Shown in pieces: positions 35,493 through 49,400 of a DNA stretch of 64,000 nucleotides. This stretch comes from Sabellastarte sp. h YS-2021 (lineage: Eukaryota; Annelida; Polychaeta; Sabellida; Sabellidae). The position numbers were made by a program, and so were the translations under genes. The notes beneath the pieces are model-generated. The model made no database searches. It was not told the origin of the DNA and worked only from the letters and a program-made list of their open reading frames with translations. The DNA lies in assembly GCA_964017235.1 (NCBI GenBank), contig OZ024929.1:22255464-22319463 (forward strand), written 5' to 3'. Position 1 is the first letter of the stretch, and every line of letters begins with the position of its first letter.

Positions 35493-38384
35493 CTCCTAAA
35501 AATACTGTGTGTAGCCTGTTATTTTGTGAGGATGTTGTATATTTTGATATATAAATAGATCAGTAAAATTTTAAAAACCAATGCATTGTTTCTCCCTCAA
35601 CGATCTGGATCGAAACTCCAGAATATTTAAGGATGTTTTTGACAAAATCTGCTCCAGACCTCAAAAACTTTATTCCTCATTGGGGGTCTCATTTTGAAAA
35701 ATGGTGGTTTCTACCTCTGGCTCAGTTCTCCCCAGAATTATTCTGGATCTGTTTTCAGTTGACAAAGAATAAATAATGCCAAAAAAAATACTTTCCTGAG
35801 TAGAAGTAAAATGAAAAAAATTTCATTTCATATTGCATCCTGCTTTTATTAATGTTTTATTGCGCAAAACATTCAGTGGTATTTTACATGTACACGAGCA
35901 CTTGCCCCTTAAAAATTGGATCGAATTTTCATGAAATTTTGGCTCGTTTAAAGAGCATAAACTACTCGTTGGCATTCCTGAAAAAGTGTGTGCATGTATG
36001 TGCGTTTTTACCAATGACAACATGTGGCCAAGTTCATGAGCTGAGAAACCAACTATCCAACAAGGTTGAATTGAGGATTCACGGCACAAGTGATAGACGA
36101 TATACGTTTATTTAAAATACCTTCTACAAAATGTTATACTTGTTATAATAACAGTCCAAAATAAGTCTGTTATACCATTAAGTAACTTTCAATCTTTAAA
36201 CTTAAAATACTATTTAGATAAAAATGTTAGGTACCTGAAACATTTTTTGAATTTTCATTTAACCTCTACAAACTTTCAAAGGCACCTTTTTTCCACTGTA
36301 TTAAGGCACACAAAGGCCAATTCAAAAGTTTAATGATATTACACTATACTACAAGTCTGTATGTACTTTTCTTTTTACAAATAATACACATTACATGTAA
36401 ATATTAATAAGGCAAAAACATATAAATTTGAAGCACCAAACAAGGATAAAGATCAAAATATACCTGTATGACAAATATTTGGCACAAAATGCACATTGCT
36501 ATGTCAGTACATACACAGAGTGCCTTGCTAGAGCTTCAGTTCTTATGCCGTCATCAAAGTAAAATTGGAATATATATAGCAATGGTAACAGATCTTCAGA
36601 AAATGCATTAACATAAAATATTTTCATTCATGTTTGAAAAAAATTGCAGAAATAATATAACTCAGGATCAAGACACTTTCAATTTGTTAAACTGACAATT
36701 TTTAAAATCAAAGTTTCAATAACTGGGCTGTGCAAAAAAAACATAAAATACAGGTTTGAATAATTTGGTTGTGTAGAAAAAAAAACCCATAAAGTCTACA
36801 TATGTGTGCAATTTGATTTTAAAAGTGTAAAATGTGCACTAACATATCACATGAGCACATTATGAATTACACAAATCATGGACTTTTGACCGTATGGAAT
36901 TTGTGATGTGACTTAGACTACGTGGAAACAGCACAACTTCACACCAGCTGTTAAAAAAGCACTTATTTGTACCAATGGAGTCTTGACAATATTGCTCTCA
37001 AAGTTTGTGTACAGATTTACAGGTTTTATTTAACACAGAACATGCTATTTAATCTACTGGAGACTTGTATGGGGACAAATTAGTTTGGGACATAGACGAA
37101 GACTAACCGGGTAAGTTTTACATGAATTCCATGGCCAATACAAAATTTAATAATTGGCAGAGATGGAGTGGGTGGGGTGGGGGGTGAACATTAATATTGA
37201 CAAATATCGAATAGGAAAAACTCTATTCCAATATATGGTCACAATATCTGACGAATATTAGAATGTCTGCTACCTGTTTCAAAATTTATGTAAATTGTCT
37301 GATTTCTTGTACAAAACAATACACTTTCTTGCATTACTCATTAATATTAGAAAGTGCATGATGGGACAGATAACTTTACATATATATTTAATGTCTACAT
37401 AAATAAGAGTTCAGCTTCACTTCACCCTACACTTCAGTGCAAAAAATTGAAAATGAGGGAAACTTGGTACATCCACAAATCATAAAAACAGAAAGTTTGT
37501 ACTTTTATTTAATAATCTGTAGAACACCATTTTGGATCTATGAATTTAACACATAATTAAAATTTGTATATTTGTTAAATGATATTCAAGTAGGACGGCT
37601 GGTTAACATATAGCCATTATCTGGTATTTGCCTTTAAGTCTGAGTATAGATTTACAGTTACAAGAAAGATATTTAATATTAGATAAAAACAATGTAAAAA
37701 TCTTAGAATAGTGTAAATATATTGTAAGTTGCTGATGTGGGATCCGTTACTCTCAGTCATCCAGCAATCACTGCTTTTCATAAAAAGAGTAAATAAACAT
37801 ACAGGTTTCTACACACACAAAAAAAAATATAATATACAAAAAAAATCTATATATAACAGTAAATGTTAACTATGAAACATCGTATTATACATATTAATGT
37901 TTTTAGAAGCTGCATTCTCCACTATTTATGTTACACTATAACAACTACTCTAATGGCAAGACACTCAAACTAATTATATTAAAATTCAAAGTTAATTCTA
38001 TAAAACTGGCTTTCATTTTGCCATTATATATTTCAAACTTACTTAATGTAAGTTTTGGAGTAAATAACTACAGTTTCTTAAGGCCACTTTGCAAATTGGA
38101 AAACCAGCACCAAATCATGATATAAACCTGGAAGACTACATAAATGAAGCATAAAATAATATATAGATACATAGCTCTTACATGATGATGCTGATTAAAT
38201 TATACAATACAGTAGCACCTCTATTATCTGGCTTTCTATTTATCCGCATATTTAGTTTTATGAATTAATTTCCCATCTCACAAATACGTATTTCCAAGAG
38301 AGTTTAAGCTCACTATTTTTATTTAATGAACCTTCTATTAATGGTCATGGGTTTGCTGTTGGATGCACCTATTATCTCAAATAA
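35493..38384. other. Repeat-poor AT-rich stretch, possible minus-strand 3' UTR
   Basis: Few interspersed repeats and no coding exon. Several TTTATT motifs (minus-strand AATAAA) occur near 35845-35860. Together with 39247-43138 it could be the long 3' UTR of the ApeC gene, but nothing in the sequence proves transcription. Confidence 0.25.
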
Positions 38385-39246
38385 ACTAGAGGAATGTTTT
38401 TGCTAACAAAAGCGAAGCATCCCTGAAAGTTTAAAATGCTTTGTGGTTTTAATAAGCATGCTGTAAAGCTAAGAATGCACAAAGCTGCGCCGTATGCTTT
38501 CCCAATACCTCTTCATACATTCTGAAGCTATAAAAGCAACGATAAAGGAGATATAAGGCAAAAACTCCAAAGCAGCTATTTATGACCCCAGTTTGGCCCA
38601 TAAGGGGGGTGGGGGGGTGGGGGGGTAAAACTGACCGGCTATTTAGACTCTCCACATATGCTTTCCCAATACCTCTTAATACATTCTGAAGCTATAAAAG
38701 CAACAATAAAGGAGATATAAGGCAAAAATTCAGAATCAGCTATTTTATGACCCCAGTTTGACCCATAGGGGGGGGGGGGGGCCGTAGGGTAAAACCGACC
38801 GGCTATTTAGACTCTCCACATATGGTTTCCTTTTACCTCCCAGTACATTTTATGGCTCTTAATGCAATACTTAAGAAGATAATAGGGGGGTTGACCTAAA
38901 TTTAAGGCTTTCAGATTGGAAGGTGTCAGAAAATCATTCATAAATGAGACATTTTTCAAGGGATTGCTCCCAAAATCTAATCAGCTCGCGTTTTCGATAG
39001 TATGAACAGGTGTGTCAAATTATAAGACTGTGTAGCAAGTAGTTTTGATCATGTTAGCTTCATAAAGGTCAAAGGTCAAATTTAAGCATGCAGAAAAAAT
39101 TTCCCATGCCTAAGGTATATAACTGCCAAATATGGGTTGAAACCTTCTAATAATAAGGGAGATATTCAAGGGAGACCTTAATGCGGCGGCGGTGGCGTGG
39201 AAACTGAGGCGAAAACAAATAAGCGCCCTTTCAGGGACGCTTAATT
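38385..39246 (+). mobile_element. Pearl/Helentron-like element
   Basis: Left end ACTAGAGGAATGTTTTTGCT, then AAAAGCGAAGCATCCCTGAAAG. Two core units (~157 bp). Right part 'gcggcggcggtggcg...ctgaggcgaaaac' with terminal hairpin AAGCGCCCTTTCAGGGACGCTT and AATTA. Nearly the same ends as 57269-59096. Confidence 0.82.
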
Positions 39247-42190
39247 ACCTGATGATGTTTGTTTTGATTCCTCTTTCGCTTTCTTCAGGTAGAAACTCAA
39301 ATCACATTTGTTCACCAAGGCCTTTTCACCATATTTTCTGTCTTACCCGGTGTTTCTGTTGAAATGGCCATTTTTATGTCCTAGGACTAATGAATCTGAA
39401 TAAAAAGCTCATGGTTGTTGTGCTTTAGAGAATGCTTTAATGCAGAGATTAAGCTCTATGGAAGTCCGGAATAGAATAGAATTATCCAAACACAACTTTA
39501 CTCTCCCAATACATTGGATGATAGAGGTTTTACTGTTTTATAAACAAGGGATGGGTTGGTAGCACCAGTATCTAGGTATCGACAGAATTTTAAAGAAATA
39601 CTGTTAAAATATTTTACAACCGCCATCTAGTTTGTCAACACATAAAATTGAAGGAAAACATAAAATATTGGAAACACACCCCCAGATCTGAAGAAACTGC
39701 TAACTCTCATCCCATATTTTTATATATTTAAGAATTTTTTTTTCAACAAATTCCTTGATAGGAATTAGGAAACTGCCATGTTTTGGCTTTACGAGTTTCA
39801 CTTTCTATCACTGGCCTATTGGATTTGGGGTGTACTAAATCACATCTTTTTTTGGAATGGAAACAGTTTTACTTTGGTGGGATATAAAACTAAACCTATG
39901 CTACTGACACATCCCTGTTATAAACTAATTTGTAAAACATGTGTTTAAATCATTATTACTTCAAACTCTTGGATAAAGACTCACGCAGATAAATATAATA
40001 TATAACTTCACAAATAAAATTTTGTGTTAAATCAACAAAACTCCTTTACATCAAAGGGCACAAATAACTTTAACAGTGCAAATAAAAATAAAATAAAATG
40101 TTTTAACTTCAAGACAGTGAGACATCATTGTAATTTTATTGAATTTCAAAATATGATAATACTGTGGTTTGGTTACATTTTAACAACACATATCAGTTTG
40201 CAATTATGTACAAATGTGTTTGAACTTAATTCACTGTTAATTAGGTTTTGATTATTTTACACTTTTGGAATGTGACATTGGAAGTGTGTTTCAAAAGTTA
40301 AGTTCACACAAATATCATTAGAGGTGAAATCCTGTAAAATTGTTACAGTAAAAAGAGCCTTACACCCTTTATTGTGCGAATGGTTTTCTGACTGAAAAGC
40401 GAATACACTTAATGTATTCTTTGTAAAATACACACAATCACAAAGCTATAGCACAAAATTAGCCAGTTTTTCATTGCAATATATACAGCGAGAAACACAT
40501 ACAAATATGTCCACTAATACCCCAGTTCACGAGTTAAAGGAAGACTCTACCAAATTACAATGGGTCCATTATGAAGGATATGCCATAAAAGGCGGGAATA
40601 ATGACAGTAAACATTAAAAGTTCTACTCTATTCTGACATAAAACGATAAGTCACATGACCCAAAATACATTACTTATCACCTCCTCACACTTTTATGAAT
40701 TCAATGTGATCACTCACAGAATCGAATCTCAGTTACTCTTGGAAAGATGGAAATATTCACTGGAAAACTTGTACAATCAGTCTTTTGCGAGATATGATAA
40801 TTCAGCTCCATTTCAATAGTTGCATTGGTCTAACATGAAAAGAGTTAACAAGATCGATCATGTTACCATTAAGATACATCAAAGCACCCGGAAGACACAT
40901 TTTAATACAGCTACAGCAGACAAGATCAGTTGAATGCAGTCTGTACAGAAATACTCACTTGCAACGGTTTTTAAACATGCTTTTTGAAACATAGGGCCGG
41001 ACAGCTAGGAACACAATGATTCCACTTAAGTCTTTTAAATGTGTAAAATATACGTTGTGTTTCAGACAAGATCACCGAGGCTGAAAGAAATAACTTAATT
41101 TATTTACCAACTATCTGCTTGCAATAGCTGTCCAGTGACCAGTTAACTGTTTCCAATGTTATTTATAAAATTTTTAAGGAAATATACTGAAACTGAAAAA
41201 GTCAGATGTGTATGTCCTGTGCATGTAAACACTGCAGATCTGAGGGTACAAAAATCGGTACCTTTCTAGGGTTTTAACCGAGTAAAATCTCATATGAGTT
41301 GATACGCAAAAGTAAATAGTTAACTCATCAAATAAAAATGGTGCTAGCTAGAGCTTTTGTAAACGTATATATATATGGTTAATCGTTTTAGCCTCACAAG
41401 ATTATCCTCACAAACTCATATATGGATATAATATACATACACACGTAAAAACAAACAGTCGGAAATGTAAGCACAAGTCAACAGAAGGGCTGGAACAAAA
41501 AGTCATTTTTTTTACTTAAATACATAATACCGTTACTGTACTCTATTATACTGCACTATTTTTACCAGTGGGTACAATGTTTATATCAATATTGAAAATA
41601 TTTATTGTTTTGGGACAGCATTGCTAATATCGATGTGAATAGGGCATATATCAATATCAGCATTTTTTGTCTAACTATAAACATTCACTGCAAATATCTC
41701 AAATAAACCCATAGTTTGAAAAACTTGTAAAGTTTTGTCTCATATTTTTTGTAGTCTTCAATGGGTTTACCAATATAATTTGTTTTACTTCCTATTAGTG
41801 GTTGGGGATATGCTAGAACAATACTTTTCAGTATCCCAGATTCAGACTTTTTTTCGACAATACCACAGCCCCCGATACCAGATAATATTGAAATATATTT
41901 ACATTCAATATTGATGTCCACATAGCCAAACAATGTATCGACTAATGTTTACAATAATAATAGACACAGTTGGTATTTTGTCACATAAAAGATGCAAAAA
42001 CTGACTCATTTTAGGTGCATTTTACAAGAATATTTACTGCAAAACTATAGTTATCAAAGAAGAAATCTTTCCCCGATTCTATTCTTGAAGTAATTTATCA
42101 CTGTTTTATGTTACGAATATACAAGTACTACTTCCAGGAGACCTCAGCAATTGACTGTCCTCATGAAAGTCAATTTTAAGGTTCAGAAAG
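39247..42190. other. No gene recognised
   Basis: AT-rich, largely free of the repeat families seen elsewhere. No exon supported. The open frame at 41685-41933 on the minus strand has no domain. Confidence 0.3.
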
Positions 42191-42194
42191 GGAG

Positions 42195-42660
42195 ATGTGC
42201 CCTCCTCTAAACCTACCTCCATATATTTTCCCCCTCTAAACCTCCCTTTGATTATGTTTTTACCCTTACTTGCAACTTTAAACCTGCCTCTGATTATGTA
42301 TTATTCCCTTATATTCCATTTTAAAAATTCTTTTAATTATGTATTTTACCCTCATTTTCCCACTCTAAACCTGCCTCTGATTATGTGTTTTGTCCTCATT
42401 TCCTGATCTACACCTGCCTTTTGATTATATATTTTGCTAATTGGGAAATCTAAACCTGCCTCTGATTTTGTATTTTACCCTCACTTGCGACTTTAAACCT
42501 TCTTCTAATTATGCTAATTACGTATTTTGCCCTCATTTTCCCACTCTAAACGTGCCTCTGATATTACCTTAATTTCCACATCCGAGTCTGTCTCTGATTG
42601 TGTATTTTGCCCTCATTTCCTTCTCCACATCTGCCTCTGGATATGCAGTGGCTTGGGACT
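42195..42660 (+). repeat. ~48 bp pyrimidine-rich minisatellite
   Basis: About nine units of 'cctgcctctgattatgtattttaccctcattttcccactctaaa' with variable length; a stray unit is at 42952-42985. Open frames through it are repeat-derived. Confidence 0.88.
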
Positions 42661-43138
42661 AGTTCATACACATGTTGCATTTAATACTGCATTATTTATA
42701 TATAATATTAAACATTATTAAATTTTAGATAATAAGCCACTGAGACGCATCAGTTACTTTACTTAAATAAGACAATCAAGCAACCATAAACATTCTCTGT
42801 TCTTTATAGTAAACTAGTTTTTTTCACTTGAGTTGAACAAGCAAATTGGAAGGTCATGAAAATAACTGTTTTTTGACTTGAGTAACAAAAGCAAACTAGA
42901 AGTGACTGCAAACACAAGGGGTGCATGAAAAAATATCGTAGACCTAACTTGTTCCCCCTCTAAATCTGCCTCTGATTATATTTGTTGTTTATGATTATGT
43001 TAACATACAAAAAAAAATAGTACCCCATAGAAATTAGGGTGTCCACTTGATTTTCGTTATATAATCACACTTTGAGGGGGTCTGAAAGAGAGACAACAAA
43101 GATCCCAACACACCCTACCAGACTCCAGTACACCATCA

Positions 43139-43497
43139 TTATGTACATTGCTCTTGATCTGACAACTGGCTATCCTGGCGTAAAACTTCATCGTAGCTCG
43201 GTGGCTGACTAATTGGTCTTGATGTTGCCGTTAGCAACACACCCTCTTCCTCTTGAGACTTGTCACTTTTCTTCTTGTCCTGACTGGGTCTGTATATTGC
43301 AGAGAGTTCCTTGTTTGTCCGGTTTTGTAACATAGACTCGGTGTGGACATTATTTTCTGCACTTTCTGTGTTCTCTGCTTGTTTTAGTTTCCGCATGGCA
43401 ATGCAACGTTGAACAATGAACATTACAATGACAATTAGAATGACAGCACCGACAATTCCAAGGATGCAGAAAATGGCAGTCTTTGCAACATTACTCT
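43139..43497 (-). CDS. ApeC gene, exon 7 (TM helix and cytoplasmic tail)
   Basis: Acceptor TATTTTTCAG|AG. Encodes SNVAKTAIFCILGIVGAV and the rest of the helix, a basic stop-transfer patch (QRCIAMRKLK), an acidic/lysine-rich tail and PPSYDEV. Stop at 43139-43141. The 4.4 kb intron before it contains the DIRS-like remnant. Confidence 0.9.
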
Positions 43498-46400
43498 CTG
43501 AAAAATACATCATGGTTATTATGCAGTAAATCTGGTTTAATGGTCATTAAATCTACTCTAATCGACTGCTTTGCAAGCAAATATCTAACCCACAAAGGGG
43601 AACTCAGTGCGCTAGCTTAACAAAATTGCAAATTTAATAAGTAAATTAAATTTTTATACGTTAATACCCTACCCAATAGACAATTGCTTTACTGGTCGGC
43701 GCTGGCTGGTCCCACCAAATGCCAGAGAAATACGTCCTGTGTTATTCACCGGCAGGACTGGTCGAGAAGTGTGCATCTGTGAGGTGGCACTTCGTACTTC
43801 CTTCTTGTCTAGACAACTTTTCCCAGCATCTTTTTCGTTGTCTAAACCTATTTGGACCCCTAGTAAGCTGATAGTGGGGTCAGCTGGGAGGGCCTTGCCA
43901 GTCCATTGGGTAGGGTATTAACTTATAAAAATTTAATTTACTATTAAATTTTCAATTTTATTGCATTAATACATCCCACCCAATGGACAATTGCTGAATA
44001 ACTACCGCTTGGCCGGTGGGTAAGTTACTAGGGACTTAAGGTGAACTCACAGAAAACTCTAGTCAGTCGGTTAATTGTCGCCCGGTTACCGGGGGTACAC
44101 CGGCGCAGCCCCCCTCTTTAACAGACCTGCTCTGAGGTAGGAGGAAGAGAGGTATGAGTTCGGTCCCAGGAAATAAACCTCCCGAGAGAAGCACATCACA
44201 GGCCTTTTTTTTTTTTTTTTGAATACGTACGACATATGTATGATGTATACATGTGTACAAATCTCCTCAGTTAAAAAGGGCTCTGGTGGATCTGCTAGCA
44301 GTCGCTAACAGGCCCAAAAGGAAGGCCTCTGAATCAGCCCAAGCCTCATCCTTCAGATAAAACTGTGTGAAGGTGTTATATGATTTACAATAGCAGGCTG
44401 ATAATCACTGTTCTAAGGAAATTTCCTGGGGGCCAAGGTGGCAGAGTGGTAACACTCTCGCCTCCCACCTCTGAGTTTCCTGTCCTGGAACAGACATAGG
44501 GGGAAGTCTGCTATGGACTTTATAGAGGCGGCAGGGGGCTGAGAAGTCCACCTGATTACTGTACTGTGGCACCACTTTGTAAAAATGCTCCACTTTGCCT
44601 CATAGACTGATCTGGTCGAGAGTCTTGAGGAGCCTAACTTTCTGCTAACCATGCCTCAAAGAATCCCTGCTTCTTGGTAGCTGAAGCTCTAGGAGCCAGG
44701 CATGGAGATTCCCGTTTGGCAGATTCCTGTGAAGCAGGCACAATGGGATTTGGCTGGGCGTGGCCACTATGTCCCAAAACCAAGGCATGCTGGGCCACCC
44801 TGGAGCAATCAGAATGATTCTTTTGCACGGGTAGTCCTGCAACTTCTCCATCCCTTGCCCAAGATGGCTACTGGTGGGAAGGCATATGGGTCCAGATCCG
44901 CCCATGGCAGACTCAGTACATCCACTGCCCATGTTTGGGGGTCTAGCACTGGTGATACAAGCTGACACAGTTTGTTAAACCTGGAGGCCAACAGGTCCAC
45001 TTGGGGCTTGTGCCACCAGGAGCATATTGCATAGAATACCTCTGGCAGGAGGGACCATTCTGTGGATGGTCTGGCCTAGACCGGACAGCTTGTTCTCAAC
45101 ATTCAACTGGCCTGAAATGTGTCAGGCTGGAGTCACCGGTTCCCTGGAGCACCAGGTCAAGATTCTCCATTGTAGGGCACAAAGACGGCCTGACTTCATC
45201 CCTCTCTCCTTCTTTATATAGGCAACCCCCATGGTGTTGTATGTAGCTATGACAGCAATATTGTCCAAGCAGAGGTCTTGGAACTCCTTAGGGCCAAAAG
45301 TTCAAAGTTCAAAACGCCTTAGTTCTCCTTGCAGTGTGTTCCCCTAAAAGAGCACTCACCCTTCTTTGATGCATCTGTAAAGATTTTCAGAGCATATTTT
45401 AGTAGGAGTAATGGTTGACCTTGAAGCACATTGTCATCCTACAACCACCATTTTAGATGGGGGTGGAGTGAACTGAGAACACCTTTGATTCTGGTACCCT
45501 CCAGCTGTTCTTCAAGTGCCACTGTATCAGCCTCATGTGGAGGCAACCTAGATGGACTTGCTTCTATATGGCTGTCAGAAACCCTTTCAGTGGCATCAGC
45601 TGCCGTACCGGGCATTTTGGTCTGCATGGAAGTTCCTGGATTTGCATTCAAGGTCAGCTAACGCTCTAGGGTGGATCTGACCTTACCCTCATTCAAGCTG
45701 AACTGGTAACCTACCAAGCCGAAGACTTGCTTGAGGTCCAGTTCTAATTTTGCAGGTTTACCATTCAAACTTACTCCTGACACAGAGCTACTAGAGATTG
45801 TGTATGATGGAGACAGGTTTGGTGGGGACTGGCTTTGACCGACCAGTCATACTGGTGGACTGCCTGTGTACTGTGAATAGACCAAAAGGGGGGCTTGAAC
45901 TGGTAGAGAAGGCCTCGGACCTAAAAAACTCTTAGTGACTATTACTTCCTTGTTGGTTGGGTACTGAGCCACTTCTCCTGTCTGCAGAACTGGTCAAACT
46001 GGTTGGTTCCAGCAGGGGAGGGTGTAGCCTTCCTGGAAGATTCTTATGAACTTGGGGCTGGCCCCTAGGGCAGCCGAAGTTCTGAACAGGCAAACTTTGA
46101 GCCAAAAACAATGTAACACTGGTGATAGGCTAGACCTCACTGATCTAAACAGGAAGAAACACCATCCAAAAGGATCTGCAACCTTTAGGTCATTTCTACA
46201 CAACCCCACTGTGGAAATACTAATAGCCATTTATAAGAACTGTGACCCCCAGTCTGATTAACAGATATTTTCCCATTGCTTGAATCTTGAAAAACTGGCA
46301 AACAGGTTATAATCTTGAGGGGAAAGCTGAGCTTGCAAATTTACGCCCCTGGTGTCAGCAGACACTGGTTACAGGCTGGGTAAAAAGGCACATAAAATCG

Positions 46401-49400
46401 ATTCCTCCATTGCATGTCACGTGACCAGTTCAGTGTCATGTGACCAGCTTAAGCTGGAAGTGATGACATTAGACGATGCATTCTTCTCATTTCTTCTGAT
46501 TTCTTCTCGTTGACCTGCCCTAGGACATAAACGAAGTGTTGCTCGACTAGGCAATTCACACACGACTTTGTTTCGACAAAGAGCATAATGAAATTCTTCG
46601 AAACTAGCTCTAAAATACTAGATAATGCCTCATTTTAATCCTGGAGAGGCCATGATATGTAAGCAACACAGTTTATATATTTCAGATGAAAATAAGCTTC
46701 AAAATCATAGATATATCAAACTTTTCTTCAAAAACACACACTACACACACAAAACAAAAAAGATGAGGTGATGTTGTCTATGAAGGAAGTACGAAGCGCC
46801 ATCTTGCGGATGCACACTACTTGACCGGCCCTGCCGGTGGATAACACATGACGTCTTTTTCTGATGTTTGGTGGGACCGGTTGGCGCCAACCGGAAAGGC
46901 AATTGTCCATTGGGTAGGATGTATTAACCAATAAAAATCACTTATCAGAAGGATAAGTCGAGGGGCACTATACAAATACTTTTAAATACTTGTGTTACCA
47001 TAATTACCTTATGTTGTTGTACCATTTTCTCTTTTCTTACATTTTATACAAATCAATTATATGTTTACTTAGAGTAGCCATCTGGCACTAGAAAAACATT
47101 TTTGCACATCAAACATGAAGCATCGCACACCAAGGAGGTGAAGATTTATTAAAATAGCTAAAGCATATTATATTTCGCAAAGCCAAAAAATAGCAGAGAT
47201 GCCTATAATCTACAACCCGAGGAAATAGTCTTTGAAATAGTAAAATGATCAGGAGACTTTCAGTGCAAACAGTGTCAGTTATGTAAAGGTCCAAATAACA
47301 TTTAAGAGAGAGAAAATGTATGCAAAGATAAAGGATAAAAACAAGACAATTCAACAGCAAGATGACAGCATTAATTAGTAAACTAAAAATTATGAAGCTG
47401 TAACTGAAGTATAGCTGTCAATGGAAATAGCACAATCAACTTTGAATTAAGTAAAAGTACATGTAACAATCAGTTGCAGCTATCCATATATTTTTGTGAT
47501 AGAGTATTATCTCTCAATATGGCAGGTAAAAACACTTTTGCAGAGCCAAGGTTAAACGTCACCATGATTTAGCATACCTATACTCCTCAACCAATAATCC
47601 AACCAAGAATCAACTTACTACACCTTAAAGTTTCTGAGATCTGGCTCAGACAAGATTTCAAAGGTCAAGGTCACTACAGAATTTAAGTTAATTTTATGAA
47701 GAAAATGATGCTTTTGTCCAAAAATTGGTATTTTTCAGTTCAAAAAGCTTTAATTTACTATACAGTCAACAAATCTCACCACAATTCATTTATTTTATTA
47801 GTATTTTCACATGTGGCGAATTTCAGATATGTGGCGAATTTTAGATTTCTTACTCTATATACCTTTTTGCTGCTCGTAATAGCAGTAATACACACGACTG
47901 TATCTGGTGGTCCGTGTGTGCATTGGACGAAGTCCCCTGTCGTGGTTAAAACTGTGGTCACCTGCCCACTGAATCCACTCCTCACTCACTGATGTGCCTT
48001 TCACCTTTTTAAAAGATGTAAAAACCTGATCTAATGAAACAGTCAAGTTATGAACATTGAAGCACAGACTTGGAAGTAATGGGGTCTGTTCAGAAATAGA
48101 CTGTTTAAAAAGAATCAAAGCTTTTACAAATTTATGATAATTCAAACTTAGTTAAGTGGCAATGAACACATTTTAAAGTATAATAGCAGTAATATGACCT
48201 ATTCAATTGAGTTCGATCCTTTCAACATTATATCTGAATGATGGTTAAAATGTTATATTTAAAGTTACCACAAATTCACATCCTGGCCAACTTCTGCTTA
48301 AAGCAGGAAGTTATCTGTTATGACAAATTTCAAAGACTGTAGTTTTTCTGTAGGAAGACTAGCCTGTCCCTGCTACTATGCATCTATTTGTGTTAAAATG
48401 TGGGTTAAATTTATGTCCTGTTTGCTTGTTTACACAGGTTATTTCCTGCAAGTCATGAAATTATCCCAACTTTCTTTGCTGATCCAAAGTATGAGTATCT
48501 CATGATCAGTTATTCTGTTGTATGAGTTGTTAAAAAATTTTTCCGAGTGTGTGTTAAATTATTTCTAGCAAGTTGTGAAATTATCCAAAGTATGACTAAT
48601 TTGCTGATTTTGTCAACACATGCTCTAACCTAACTGAAAGTATGAGCAATTTCCTGATTTTGGTACAAATGCACTACAGATCCATTGGTTGGTAATGGAA
48701 GAAGTCATAATACAAGCCTATAATGATACTTCAACTGTTTAATATAAACAATATTGTAAAATAAAATGTTTTTTTTAAATTAAATGAACCACATATTGTA
48801 CTGTGTAAAGTGAGAAGAGATTCAAATATATACAAACTATATAACAGTCAATTATAAGCAAAGATTTTAATAAAATTATCGACAACAGATGTAGACAGCT
48901 GATACCAAAACCTACCTTCAGAAATTACTAAAATGAAAGAAAATTGAATTACATTACAACACATTTGTGCAGCAGAAATATATAAAATTATAAATACGGT
49001 TTGCACAAGTTTATGACTTTGGTGACACATATTAAGTAACACACAGAAGTTACTTACTTTCTGGCACTCATTGCCAAGTCTCATCAGGTAAAATGGCACC
49101 TCGCTTGGCAGGTCAATAGGTGCACCAACTAAACCATCACTACGGCAACAAAACTCGATTTCTGTGTTCCTGTCATATTCACCCTTTGGCAACTCACCTG
49201 CAAAACAAAATTCAAAACTTAGACTGACTTTTCAAAAAAGATGGGTTAGCAACAACTTTCAATCAAGTCCAAACAAAACCATTTTGATTCCACGACACAA
49301 AAAAACTTGTGATGCGGTGTTGCATTAACAGGAAGCTGGATTTATAACAACAAAACATTTTCATCAAAATGGCAAAAAATCTAAAAAAATCTGCAGCATT

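Larger units (their letters stand above)
43957..46935. mobile_element. Inverted-repeat element enclosing DIRS-like pol remnant
   Basis: Left end TTAATACATCCCACCCAATG and right end (inverted) TTAATACATCCTACCCAATG, followed by GACAATTGC on both. DIRS-type retrotransposons have inverted terminal repeats, and this pair brackets DIRS-like pol sequence, so it may be the remains of one element. Alternatively the retroelement inserted into a MITE-like carrier. It lies in the last ApeC intron. Confidence 0.6.

Noticed and set aside
35823-36115. Overlapping 87-88-codon frames on opposite strands
   Set aside because: No domain and no splice signals; at most one could be real and neither is supported.
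44645-44968. 107-codon minus-strand frame as a host gene
   Set aside because: Its content matches the end of DIRS-like RNase H and neighbouring blocks, so it belongs to the retroelement remnant.
43957-46935. Active retrotransposon
   Set aside because: Many stops and frameshifts, shortened RT region, no recombinase catalytic part.
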